From an uncultured Chlorobiaceae bacterium (GTDB lineage: Bacteria; Bacteroidota; Chlorobiia; Chlorobiales; Chlorobiaceae), in NCBI GenBank assembly GCA_903824295.1, contig CAIJWE010000056.1:1-48462 (forward strand): a DNA stretch of 48,462 bases, given 5' to 3'. Shown piece by piece: positions 8,754-16,324 of this stretch. Every line of letters begins with the position of its first letter. The stretch's first letter is position 1. The notes under the pieces are model-generated. The model was not told the origin of the DNA. It ran no database searches and saw only the letters and a list, made by a program, of their open reading frames with translations. Made by a program: the position numbers and the translations under genes.

Positions 8754-8754
8754 A

Positions 8755-9789
8755 TTATTTCTTTATTTTAACCAGATATAAAGGTTCATTAAACGCAGCG
8801 TCAGGCGACTGCTTTATAAAATTCGAATATTCAAGTAATATTTTGTATGCATCGTTTATTTTTATAAATCCATCAACACTATTTTCTGAACTTTCAGCAC
8901 TTTTATCCGGATGTGATAATCCTGCTTTTAGACGATAGGCTTTTTTAAGATCACTTTCGGATTTATAAACATCGATACCAAGCACTTCTTTTGCTTTTTC
9001 AATATCATTCGCATTAAGCATTTTACACTCAATCGTATAAAAACTGTAGCACGGCAGCGGGCCAACTATTTTAAAATTAAGATTATCAGCATATTTTGCG
9101 TCAAGCTGATCAATCGTTTCCATGTACATATCTCTGTTTTCTTTTTTTACAAGAAACGCTGAATTTACCGGCATCTCATCATTCATTGTCTCATGTTTTT
9201 TAGCATCAAGACAATAAGAGATCAAGGAATTAGTAACATCAAGATTGACTTTGTTGTTTTTTTCATCAATTTTTTTCTTGATCAATTTACCTATATTGAT
9301 ACTGTCCGCCTGATCATAAACGTCTTTTTTAGCAATATCTTCCTTCAAGAGCCTTATTTGTGAAGTATCTGATATGCGCACAATAAGATCTGGAAAGTTA
9401 TTCCATACGGCCACTAAATCAAATTCATCCACATTGCGGATAATGTTAAAAGTCTCTTTTAAAATATCAAATCCGTTTTTTAATATTTTTATAACATCAT
9501 TTCCAGAACTGACTATAGTGCCAAGTTGAACCGGAATAATTTCTGAGCATCCGCTGCTCATAATCAGTTCAAGTTTTTGTTGATGATCAACAAGGCGATA
9601 GGCAAGAGCCTCTCTGTCCATATATTCGAGTTTCTCTTCCTTTGTATCAGAAACGACTGCGGATATATCCCTATAATCTATTGAATAGATACCCGATTCA
9701 TGCAAAAGACTTTTAATCGCATCAAAAAAGTGAGTAGGAACAAATCCGTATATATAAATGCCTTGCGTATTTATGCCTTGCGTATTCAT
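8755..9789 (-). CDS. GvpF/GvpL protein fused to a C-terminal DnaJ domain
   Basis: A 344-aa two-part protein. Residues about 10-255 form a GvpF/L domain: GIYIYGFVPTH, DISAVVSDTK, LVDHQQKLELIM, IIPVQLGTI, NSAFLVKKENRDMY and the closing GPLPCYSFYTIE. Residues about 262-325 form a J domain: AKEVLGID, SDLKKAYRLKAGLSHPD with the HPD tripeptide at 293-295, then FIKINDAYKILLEY. The HPD motif is what stimulates DnaK (Hsp70), so the protein could recruit DnaK to vesicle assembly intermediates (inference). The first codons lie in three 15-nt tandem repeats, which give the peptide NTQGINTQG. It sits between the CDC48-like ATPase and another gvpF/L gene. Confidence 0.93.
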   Translation of the reverse strand: MNTQGINTQGIYIYGFVPTHFFDAIKSLLHESGIYSIDYRDISAVVSDTKEEKLEYMDREALAYRLVDHQQKLELIMSSGCSEIIPVQLGTIVSSGNDVIKILKNGFDILKETFNIIRNVDEFDLVAVWNNFPDLIVRISDTSQIRLLKEDIAKKDVYDQADSINIGKLIKKKIDEKNNKVNLDVTNSLISYCLDAKKHETMNDEMPVNSAFLVKKENRDMYMETIDQLDAKYADNLNFKIVGPLPCYSFYTIECKMLNANDIEKAKEVLGIDVYKSESDLKKAYRLKAGLSHPDKSAESSENSVDGFIKINDAYKILLEYSNFIKQSPDAAFNEPLYLVKIKK

Positions 9790-9796
9790 GCCTTGC
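9761..9796 (-). repeat. short tandem repeats at the start of the GvpF-J fusion gene
   Basis: Three copies of GCAAGGCAT, spaced 15 nt apart, lie at the AAA-ATPase/GvpF-J junction and around the ATG at 9789. Each carries an AAGG core, so the repeats duplicate a possible ribosome-binding site as well as two short peptide units. Strand slippage here would add or remove five residues without a frameshift. Confidence 0.6.
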
Positions 9797-11943
9797 TAAT
9801 TTAATATATTTTCATTTTGACTTTTAACAACTTCTATTGCCTCTTCAAAGTGCTTTTCTGTAACAAAAATCTCAGCAGTATCTGAAATTTCTTTTTTATC
9901 AATTACTTCTCGAATAGCGCACATTTTCGCCTTTTGACAGATAAACTGTATGTCGGCCCCAGTCATACGTTCTGTTTTTCCCGCCAACACAGTCAGACTC
10001 ACGCCACTCCCCAAAGGCATATTTTTGGTATGGATTTTAAATATTTTTTCTCTGGTACCTAATTCCGGTAACGGAACTTCAAACATAAGATCAAATCTTC
10101 CCGAACGTAATAATGCAGGATCAATGATATCAATTCGATTTGTTGCAGCAAGCACCGTTACACCTTTCAACTCTTCAATACCATCCATTTCAGTGAGAAA
10201 TTGACTAATCACTCTCTCAATGACCCCAGATTCTGTACCATCATTTCTTCTGCGAGGTGTAAGACTGTCTATTTCATCAAGAAAAAGGATAGTCGGCGCT
10301 GATTGTTTGGCAAGCCTGAAAAGCTCACGTACACCTTTTTCAGATTCGCCAATAAAACGACTAAGTAGTTGCGGCCCCTTTACTGAAATAAAATTCACAC
10401 CACTCTCACTGGCCAACGCTTTTGCAAGATATGTCTTGCCAGTTCCCGGCTTTCCGTACAGTATTATTCCTTTTGGAGGCTTGGTATCAGTTTTTTTAAA
10501 CAGTTCTGCATATTTTACCGGCCACTCAACACTCTCTTTTAAAGCCTGCTTGATTTCTTCAAGCCCACCGACATCTTCCCACTTGACATCTGGTACTTCT
10601 ACAAAAACCTCACGAATGGCAGATGGTTCAACCTCCTTCATTGCATCAAGAAAATTATCCATGGTGACTTCCAATTGCATCAAAAGCTCATAAGGAATTT
10701 CAGATAATTCAAAATTAATCTGCGGAAGAATTTTCCTTAATGCCGTCATTGCTGCTTCCCGCGCAAGGGCTTCAAGATCAGCTCCAACAAAACCATGGGT
10801 AATATCAGCAATTTTTGACATATCCACATCATCTGACAATGGAATACCCCTTGTATGGATATGAAGAATTTCAAGCCGTCCTTTTTTGTCAGGAATTGAA
10901 ATCGATATTTCGCGATCAAAACGGCCAGGTCTTCTCAGGGCTGGATCAATAGAATTAGGTATATTTGTCGCACCAATGACAATCACCTTACCTCTTGACT
11001 CCAATCCATCCATCAATGACAAAAGCTGTGCAACGACCCTCTTCTCAACCTGCTTTTCGCCACCCATATCCTCCCTTTTGGGAGCGATTGCATCGATTTC
11101 ATCAATAAATATAATCGATGGCGCATGCGACTGGGCTTCAGCAAATATATTGCGAACCCTTGCTTCACTTTCACCATAATACTTGCCCATAATTTCAGGG
11201 CCTGATATATTGATAAAATATGCATCCGTCTCCTGAGCCACCGCTCTTACAATAAGTGTTTTACCAGTACCAGGAGGGCCATAGAGAAAAACACCTTTTG
11301 GAGGTTCAACGCCCAGTCTTTCAAATATCTCAGGGTATTTTAGAGGCAGTTCAATCATTTCACGTATTCGTTGAACTTGATTACCAAGTCCACCGATATC
11401 TTCATACGTAACCTTATTGGATTTTACCTCGTTTTGTTTTGTCAGCTCAAGCTGAATTGATGTATCTGGATGGATAAGAACCACTCCGTCAGGCACAGTT
11501 GACGTAATCGTATAATATATAGATCCGGATCCAAAAAGAGTCGCCTTGATTTTATCACCTTTAGTAACGGGCAAACCATTAATGAGCGATCCTATATATT
11601 TGGCATCATCTGCTTTTATCTGAGAACTTGACTTTGTTACTGGTTTTAGCTTTATTTTAGTAGCTTGACGGAAGGTGACTTTATTGATCAATACTTTTTC
11701 ATCGATACCAACGCCAGCATTCTCCCTGGTGATACCGTCAATCTGTATGATCCCCTTATCTCTGTCATCCGGATAGGATGGAAGTACTTTGACCGGAGTG
11801 GAGCGCTTCCCCCCGATCATAACAATGTCACCAGTATCCAATCCAGTGCGAGCCATATCATGAGGATCAATCCTTGCAATTGCACGTCCTACATCCTTAA
11901 CTATAGCTTCTTTTACCTTGAGCACCAACTCATCATGACTCAT
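9796..11943 (-). CDS. CDC48/VAT-like double-AAA+ ATPase
   Basis: A 715-aa protein with the full CDC48/p97/VAT layout. An N-domain (about 1-175) has the double-psi barrel motif VGRAIARIDPHDMARTGLDTGD and the archaeal-like DGITRENAGVGIDEKV. D1 (about 178-400) has Walker A GPPGTGKT at 222-229, Walker B IIFIDE at 277-282 and pore loop KYYGES. D2 (about 455-680) has GKPGTGKT at 497-504, ILFLDE at 552-557 and pore loop RFIGES. Such ATPases unfold or remodel proteins by threading them through a hexamer. Its start overlaps the stop of the ArsA-like gene (ATGA). Family function is known; a role in unfolding or quality control of Gvp proteins is inferred from the operon. Confidence 0.93.
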   Translation of the reverse strand: MSHDELVLKVKEAIVKDVGRAIARIDPHDMARTGLDTGDIVMIGGKRSTPVKVLPSYPDDRDKGIIQIDGITRENAGVGIDEKVLINKVTFRQATKIKLKPVTKSSSQIKADDAKYIGSLINGLPVTKGDKIKATLFGSGSIYYTITSTVPDGVVLIHPDTSIQLELTKQNEVKSNKVTYEDIGGLGNQVQRIREMIELPLKYPEIFERLGVEPPKGVFLYGPPGTGKTLIVRAVAQETDAYFINISGPEIMGKYYGESEARVRNIFAEAQSHAPSIIFIDEIDAIAPKREDMGGEKQVEKRVVAQLLSLMDGLESRGKVIVIGATNIPNSIDPALRRPGRFDREISISIPDKKGRLEILHIHTRGIPLSDDVDMSKIADITHGFVGADLEALAREAAMTALRKILPQINFELSEIPYELLMQLEVTMDNFLDAMKEVEPSAIREVFVEVPDVKWEDVGGLEEIKQALKESVEWPVKYAELFKKTDTKPPKGIILYGKPGTGKTYLAKALASESGVNFISVKGPQLLSRFIGESEKGVRELFRLAKQSAPTILFLDEIDSLTPRRRNDGTESGVIERVISQFLTEMDGIEELKGVTVLAATNRIDIIDPALLRSGRFDLMFEVPLPELGTREKIFKIHTKNMPLGSGVSLTVLAGKTERMTGADIQFICQKAKMCAIREVIDKKEISDTAEIFVTEKHFEEAIEVVKSQNENILN

Positions 11944-12905
11944 TTTACCTCTCTGTTTAGCTCTTTATGTTTTTCAAAGAGTACCTGCATTAACCTCTTC
12001 AATGCTGTTACCCCCTTTATTTCATCAGGAAAAAGAGGAACAATTACTACCTGTAATTCTTTAAACAGATCATGGACTTTATCAATATACTTTCGTTGGG
12101 CGACCTTTCTTTGCCGGCAAAACCCAGATTCGTCTGACTCCATGACATTATTGAGAATCAATTGATGTGATGAAATCTTGAAGTGCCTGAGTTCCTTTAA
12201 AAGCCTCTGCGTTTCCATAATAGCCATGTCCTCAGGAATACAGACCGGAATAAATTCACATTTCTCACTATTACCCAATAGAGCGGCAATACGCTTAACT
12301 GTCTTTTTCAGGTTAAGCAACATAACATCTGCTTCATCATCCTTGTATTCACCAGAAAAAGACTCAATCATATAACGATACTTCCACCTCATTTTAGCTG
12401 CCATCTTGATCCACTCATCCAAAAGTACCGGGGAGGACAAAAGACGCAGCGCATGTCCGGTTGGTGCCGTATCTACTACATATTTTTCGTAATTATTCTC
12501 TTCAATCAGGTCAATAATAGTTTTGAAGCTCATAACCTCGTCAATACCTGGTATTGAGAGGCTCATCATTTGCTGAATATCTTCGTCATCAAAATTTGTG
12601 GATGTATCAAAGAGTTTAATAAGCTCAGCTTCATGCTCTTTTTTAAAATCCTGGAAAGCTTTATCTGCAGAAATCTCTATAGCAGTGAGGTTGGGAATGT
12701 TTTGAACAGGCTGAAGTCTGAACCCTATCTCTTGTTCAAGACTGTCAGAAATTGAGTGCGCCGGGTCTGTTGAAATCACCAATGTCGTGAATTTTTGGGC
12801 CAAGCCTATAGCGCAAGCCACAGCACAACTGGTCTTGCCAACACCGCCTTTCCCGCCAAATATAACCATCTTAAGGTCTTTGCACTCCAAACCTGTCAGC
12901 GGCAT
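11940..12905 (-). CDS. ArsA/Get3-family ATPase in the gas-vesicle operon
   Basis: A 321-aa single-domain ArsA/TRC40-type ATPase. It has the deviant Walker A GGKGGVGKT at 17-25, the switch I motif STDPAHSISDSL, a switch II-like VVDTAPTGHALRLL, and a C-terminal DEIKGVTALKRLM. Members either pump arsenite (double-domain ArsA) or, like Get3, shield hydrophobic helices of tail-anchored membrane proteins. The single-domain size, the absence of arsenic genes and the position between Hsp20 and a CDC48-like gene favour a chaperone role for hydrophobic Gvp proteins (inference). Its TGA overlaps the next ATG by 4 bp. Confidence 0.9.
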   Translation of the reverse strand: MPLTGLECKDLKMVIFGGKGGVGKTSCAVACAIGLAQKFTTLVISTDPAHSISDSLEQEIGFRLQPVQNIPNLTAIEISADKAFQDFKKEHEAELIKLFDTSTNFDDEDIQQMMSLSIPGIDEVMSFKTIIDLIEENNYEKYVVDTAPTGHALRLLSSPVLLDEWIKMAAKMRWKYRYMIESFSGEYKDDEADVMLLNLKKTVKRIAALLGNSEKCEFIPVCIPEDMAIMETQRLLKELRHFKISSHQLILNNVMESDESGFCRQRKVAQRKYIDKVHDLFKELQVVIVPLFPDEIKGVTALKRLMQVLFEKHKELNREVK

Positions 12906-12909
12906 TATA

Positions 12910-13434
12910 TCATTTTTTAATTCTTATTTCAAGGATACCGTTCGTGTATTTTTGCTTCATCGAACTCATATCAGATTTGATCGGCAATAACAATTCCTTA
13001 CGGTAACTTTTCTTCATGCTTTTCGTCGAAATCTCAAGAATATCATCGTTAAGATCAATAACAATATCCGATTCTTCAATGCCAGGCATTTCTGCGATGA
13101 TGACAACCTCATTATCCTCATCAAACACATCAGTTATAGGCTCACGTTCCTCGTTAACCCTGGGGCCTTGAGCTGTTTTGACAATGTTTCCGAATGTCTC
13201 AACCTTTGGAGAACCACCTACTGCTGATTTAATGGTAAATCCATAAACACCTTTCATTCCTTTTTTCAACTGATCAAAATTGAGCTCTCCTTCGCGACTT
13301 ACCGCTCCAGTCTGCTCAAGCTTACCAGCTAAATCGACCAATTTTTCAATTCCCTTAAAAAGACCTCCCAAGCCAAGAAAATCAAAATCAGATTCTGATT
13401 CCCCTTTTCTGTTACTATCTTTTTCATATTTCAT
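12910..13434 (-). CDS. gvpH: Hsp20 / alpha-crystallin-type gas vesicle protein (GvpH-like)
   Basis: A 174-aa small heat-shock protein. The C-terminal alpha-crystallin domain is clear: ITDVFDEDNEVVIIAEMPGI, ESDIVIDLNDDILEIST, then a final strand TNGILEIRIKK. The N-terminal half contains DFLGLGGLFKGIEKLVDLAGK, typical of GvpH proteins. The protein ends right after the crystallin domain and lacks an IXI-type tail. The ATG at 13434 has GGGGTG 5 nt upstream; a TTG at 13446 is the alternative. In haloarchaea GvpH is a chaperone-like protein of vesicle assembly. Confidence 0.88.
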   Translation of the reverse strand: MKYEKDSNRKGESESDFDFLGLGGLFKGIEKLVDLAGKLEQTGAVSREGELNFDQLKKGMKGVYGFTIKSAVGGSPKVETFGNIVKTAQGPRVNEEREPITDVFDEDNEVVIIAEMPGIEESDIVIDLNDDILEISTKSMKKSYRKELLLPIKSDMSSMKQKYTNGILEIRIKK

Positions 13435-13446
13435 AATGCACCCCAA

Positions 13447-13740
13447 CTATGATATTTTTGTCATCGCTTCCAGTTTCTCGATACGCTGCTGTAACTCGTC
13501 CTGTAAAATCTGCTGTTCTTTGGCTTTCGTAGAAAGATATGGATCTTCCTGCCACCAGTTTATACCCATCTCCAAGGCCTTATCAACTGACGCAATCAAA
13601 AGCCTTATCTTAATGGTCAACAAGTCTATATCTGCAATCTGTATCTTTATATCTCCGGCAATTACAATACCTTTATCAAGAACCCTTTCGAGTATGTCCG
13701 CAAGACCTGTTGCATTAACAGCATGTTTTAATTCAGCCAT
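13447..13740 (-). CDS. gvpJ: GvpJ-type minor gas vesicle protein
   Basis: A 97-aa GvpA-family protein. The core GLADILERVLDKGIVIAGDIKIQIADIDLLTIKIRLLIASVDKA matches GvpJ/M/S. It continues into a hydrophilic helical tail beginning MGINWWQEDPYLSTKAKEQQ, as in GvpJ proteins that act in nucleating or capping the vesicle. The gene lies directly before the Hsp20 gene, with the TAG adjoining that gene's possible TTG start. It differs from the second J-type gene (5582-5776) by having this tail. Confidence 0.88.
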   Translation of the reverse strand: MAELKHAVNATGLADILERVLDKGIVIAGDIKIQIADIDLLTIKIRLLIASVDKALEMGINWWQEDPYLSTKAKEQQILQDELQQRIEKLEAMTKIS

Positions 13741-13752
13741 GGTACAATAAAT

Positions 13753-14058
13753 TTAGTACTCTATTTGGATGGTTGTAAATCCAGGTTCTGAGTTTACCTC
13801 GCCGTAATGGCGATTATTCTGATGATGAAGTAAATGAGAGCTGTGCTCATAAATATTTTCAATAATTCTCAACCTGTTCTGGACATAATCAAGCCTGCAT
13901 AATATTTTTGACTCTTCAGCCATCAAACGCTGCTTCTCTTTTTCAAGCATATACAATTCAAGAAAATCCGCAGTATCATTTTTCTTGATAGATGCCTTGG
14001 TAACGGTATGGAGAGTCTTAATATGGCTGACGCCCCTCTTAGGATTCATAATCGGCAT
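13753..14058 (-). CDS. small coiled-coil gas-vesicle-cluster protein (GvpV-like by position)
   Basis: A 101-aa basic protein. Residues 1-30 are basic (MNPKRGVSHIKTLHTVTKAS). Residues 31-70 form a helix with heptad-like spacing (FLELYMLEKEKQRLMAEESK, then DYVQNRLRIIENIYE). The tail is His/Asn-rich. It follows gvpN directly, where Serratia 39006 carries gvpV, so GvpV-like is a positional guess. The ATG at 14058 has GAGA a few bases upstream; a second in-frame ATG lies at 14049. No catalytic motif is visible. Confidence 0.7.
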   Translation of the reverse strand: MPIMNPKRGVSHIKTLHTVTKASIKKNDTADFLELYMLEKEKQRLMAEESKILCRLDYVQNRLRIIENIYEHSSHLLHHQNNRHYGEVNSEPGFTTIQIEY

Positions 14059-14087
14059 AACATCTCTTTTGATTGCAGTTTATATGG

Positions 14088-15014
14088 CTATGAGTACAAG
14101 TCAATAAGCTCATTTACAATACCACGTACTCTCTCCTGATTTGTTTTGGATCCGACCCTGCTTGTCTCCGAAGTCAAAATATCCTGACAAACTTTTTTAA
14201 ACATATCGTTTGACTTATCAGGCCTTGCTCCAAGAACATTCAATGTTTTAGCTATCATGATCGAACCCCGGATTGTGGGGTCAAACTCAGTTTTACCCGA
14301 TTCACGCAACCCGCGTACGATTTTAACAATTTTTTCAGCATCATCAAGTGACATTCCTGATTTTGCATGGGTGATCATAAGTTCCGTCTCATAATCGAAA
14401 TAATCAAGATCCATGGTAACCATTCTGTCACGCAGAGCATCCTGGGTCCTGTTTACACCAGCATATTCCTCTGGATTCGAGGTAAATATTGCCCTGAATT
14501 CAGGATGGACCTTCATATAATACTCTTCTTCATTTGATGAAGAGGTACTCAACATTTTTTCCTGAAGAATAGGAAGGAGAATATTGTTCGCTTCAGGACG
14601 CGAACGGGTAAATTCGTCATACACCAAGGTAAACCCTTTCTTGATTGCAATGGTAAGTCGGTTGTTTACCCACTGTTTGGTCATGTCCTCTTCATACTTG
14701 TGAACAGAATGAATAAAATTATCATCCAGCCTTCTATATTTGTAACCCTGCTCACTTCCAATAAGATCAGATGTTTTGTATTCTGAATCGCCATGAATAA
14801 TGACAACAGGTCGACCGATCTGGCTTGCAAGATGCAACGCAACCGTCGTTTTCCCGGTACCAGAAGGACCCCTGAAATGAACAGGAAAGCCCGCTTTCAT
14901 GTAGGTCAGACCACGGTTGGTTATATCCCTGATGTAGTCTGTTTCGACAAAATTCGGCATGGGCTTTGGCTCAAGCACTGTATTCATCTCATTATCATTT
15001 CCTTGACGACGCAT
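14088..15014 (-). CDS. gvpN: gas vesicle AAA+ ATPase GvpN
   Basis: A 308-aa MoxR/CbbQ-type AAA+ ATPase of the GvpN family. It has Walker A GPSGTGKT at 49-56, HGDSEYKTSDLIGSEQGYKY (a hallmark of GvpN), Walker B FTLVYDEFTRSRPEANN at about 128-143, and sensor-1 FTSNPEEYAGVN. GvpN is needed for vesicles to grow from bicones to full cylinders in several organisms. A second start at 14987 (MNTVLEPKPMPNF) is equally possible. A strong hairpin lies upstream of the gene, so this half of the cluster may depend on read-through or a separate promoter. Confidence 0.94.
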   Translation of the reverse strand: MRRQGNDNEMNTVLEPKPMPNFVETDYIRDITNRGLTYMKAGFPVHFRGPSGTGKTTVALHLASQIGRPVVIIHGDSEYKTSDLIGSEQGYKYRRLDDNFIHSVHKYEEDMTKQWVNNRLTIAIKKGFTLVYDEFTRSRPEANNILLPILQEKMLSTSSSNEEEYYMKVHPEFRAIFTSNPEEYAGVNRTQDALRDRMVTMDLDYFDYETELMITHAKSGMSLDDAEKIVKIVRGLRESGKTEFDPTIRGSIMIAKTLNVLGARPDKSNDMFKKVCQDILTSETSRVGSKTNQERVRGIVNELIDLYS

Positions 15015-15077
15015 AGTTACAGGCTATTTGAATTTTTATTGGACAAATTTACTTAAAAACAACAGCTTAAAAACACA

Positions 15078-15121
15078 AAAGCAAGATAATGATTTTTGCC
15101 TAAAAACCCTTATCTTGCTTT
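15078..15121 (-). terminator. intra-cluster terminator or attenuator
   Basis: A perfect 12-bp stem (AAAGCAAGATAA / TTATCTTGCTTT) with a 20-nt loop lies 12 bp after the GvpC-like gene. In the minus direction it is followed by TTTTGTGTTTTT. It is placed to lower transcription of gvpN and downstream genes relative to gvpA and the coiled-coil genes. Confidence 0.72.
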
Positions 15122-15132
15122 AAATTTGTTAT

Positions 15133-16299
15133 TTACTTGTTTTTCTTAGCCGGGTAGTACAGATTTTCTACTTTTGAAACTTTCCCTGCATCCAGCAGAC
15201 ATTTTGCAGCAAAACCAATCTTCATCCTGGTCTCATGTAAAGGTTCTTCCATATCAGAAACCTTTACACCTTCATGATAGCTATTGATGTACTGGAAAAT
15301 TTTGTCTTCCAAAGTGATTTCATCGTGTACTGCTGGCGGCTCAATATTGACTACTGGTGCCTTTTCCTCAAAAACAGGCAGCCCTTTAATAACAGCAGGT
15401 GCCGGTTCAGCTTTTACCTCACGCTTTTCAACCGCTTTTTCCACTCTTTTTGGAGTTGCAACCTGCCCGCCACTTCTGATCGCAGCGATCTCTTCCTGCA
15501 TCTGTCTCCAATGATCAGCTCCCTGTGATCTGTCTTTGGAATAACTGCCAAGCAAGCTCGAAATGGACTCTCTCAGCTCTGTAACTTCACTGCTGATCCG
15601 GTCAAACAATGCGTTATACTCCTTCAGCCTGTCTGCCTCACCATCGTTTAAATCGTTTCTGAGCTTACGAGCAGCATTGAGGTTGTCGTTACTTATCTCC
15701 GCAATTCTTCCCTGAATGCTCTTGAGCAATGCATGGGTATACTCAAATCGCTCGTTTCTTGTTTTGCTCAACTCCGCCCTGAGCTCATCCGTCATCTCCT
15801 TATGTTCACTGTCAAATTTTTCAAGCATTTCGTTCGTATAGTTGAAAATACTTGACACTTCATCACTTATTTTTCCAATGTACATCTCATACTCCGCCAT
15901 TCTCGATTGCTCATTCTGGGCGCGTGACTGATTTTCTCCAGAGAAAAACTTGTCCAAATCACTTGCCAGCACCTTTCTTGCCTTGGCGAACTCATTAATC
16001 AATGCGTTCGTTGATGACTTTGACCCTTTAACGTCCCTTTCAATACCTTTAATATCGTTCTGTATAGAGCCAATCAACTGTCCATATTTGCTTATCCTCT
16101 CTTTTTCACCTGAAGCAAGATTACTTTTTAATTCAGCAGCATTCGCACTCAATGCAGCGGCTGTATTTTCCTGCTCTTGACGATACTGTTGCAGCCTTTT
16201 CTCAACATTGGCGACAAGTTCCTGATTATCTCTGACGCGCTCCTTAAATGAAGAAAGCATCTCTTCACTCAAGCTTTTCATTTCATTAGCCAGTCCCAT
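15133..16299 (-). CDS. repeat coiled-coil protein with winged-helix-like tail, candidate GvpC
   Basis: A 388-aa protein with three parts. Residues 1-275 are almost wholly helical and contain four degenerate copies of R-x2-3-Y-x2-L-x3-I-x3-I, starting near residues 68 (RISKYGQLIGSI), 133, 184 and 224 (RLKEYNALFDRI). A Pro/Ala/Val-rich linker follows (about 280-325). Residues 328-383 form a compact domain, including MKIGFAAKCLLDAGKVSKVE and ENLYYP, that reads like a winged helix. GvpC proteins are helical repeat proteins on the vesicle outside, usually encoded just after gvpA, so GvpC-like is a reasonable but unproven call. The ATG has GGAGAG about 6 nt upstream. Confidence 0.75.
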   Translation of the reverse strand: MGLANEMKSLSEEMLSSFKERVRDNQELVANVEKRLQQYRQEQENTAAALSANAAELKSNLASGEKERISKYGQLIGSIQNDIKGIERDVKGSKSSTNALINEFAKARKVLASDLDKFFSGENQSRAQNEQSRMAEYEMYIGKISDEVSSIFNYTNEMLEKFDSEHKEMTDELRAELSKTRNERFEYTHALLKSIQGRIAEISNDNLNAARKLRNDLNDGEADRLKEYNALFDRISSEVTELRESISSLLGSYSKDRSQGADHWRQMQEEIAAIRSGGQVATPKRVEKAVEKREVKAEPAPAVIKGLPVFEEKAPVVNIEPPAVHDEITLEDKIFQYINSYHEGVKVSDMEEPLHETRMKIGFAAKCLLDAGKVSKVENLYYPAKKNK

Positions 16300-16324
16300 C
16301 TTGCTCTCCGTTTTTGGTTAAGTA

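Noticed and set aside
15015-15077. A sigma70 promoter for gvpN after the internal terminator.
   Set aside because: A TTGTCC and TGTAAC pair is visible but the spacing is too wide to support a call.
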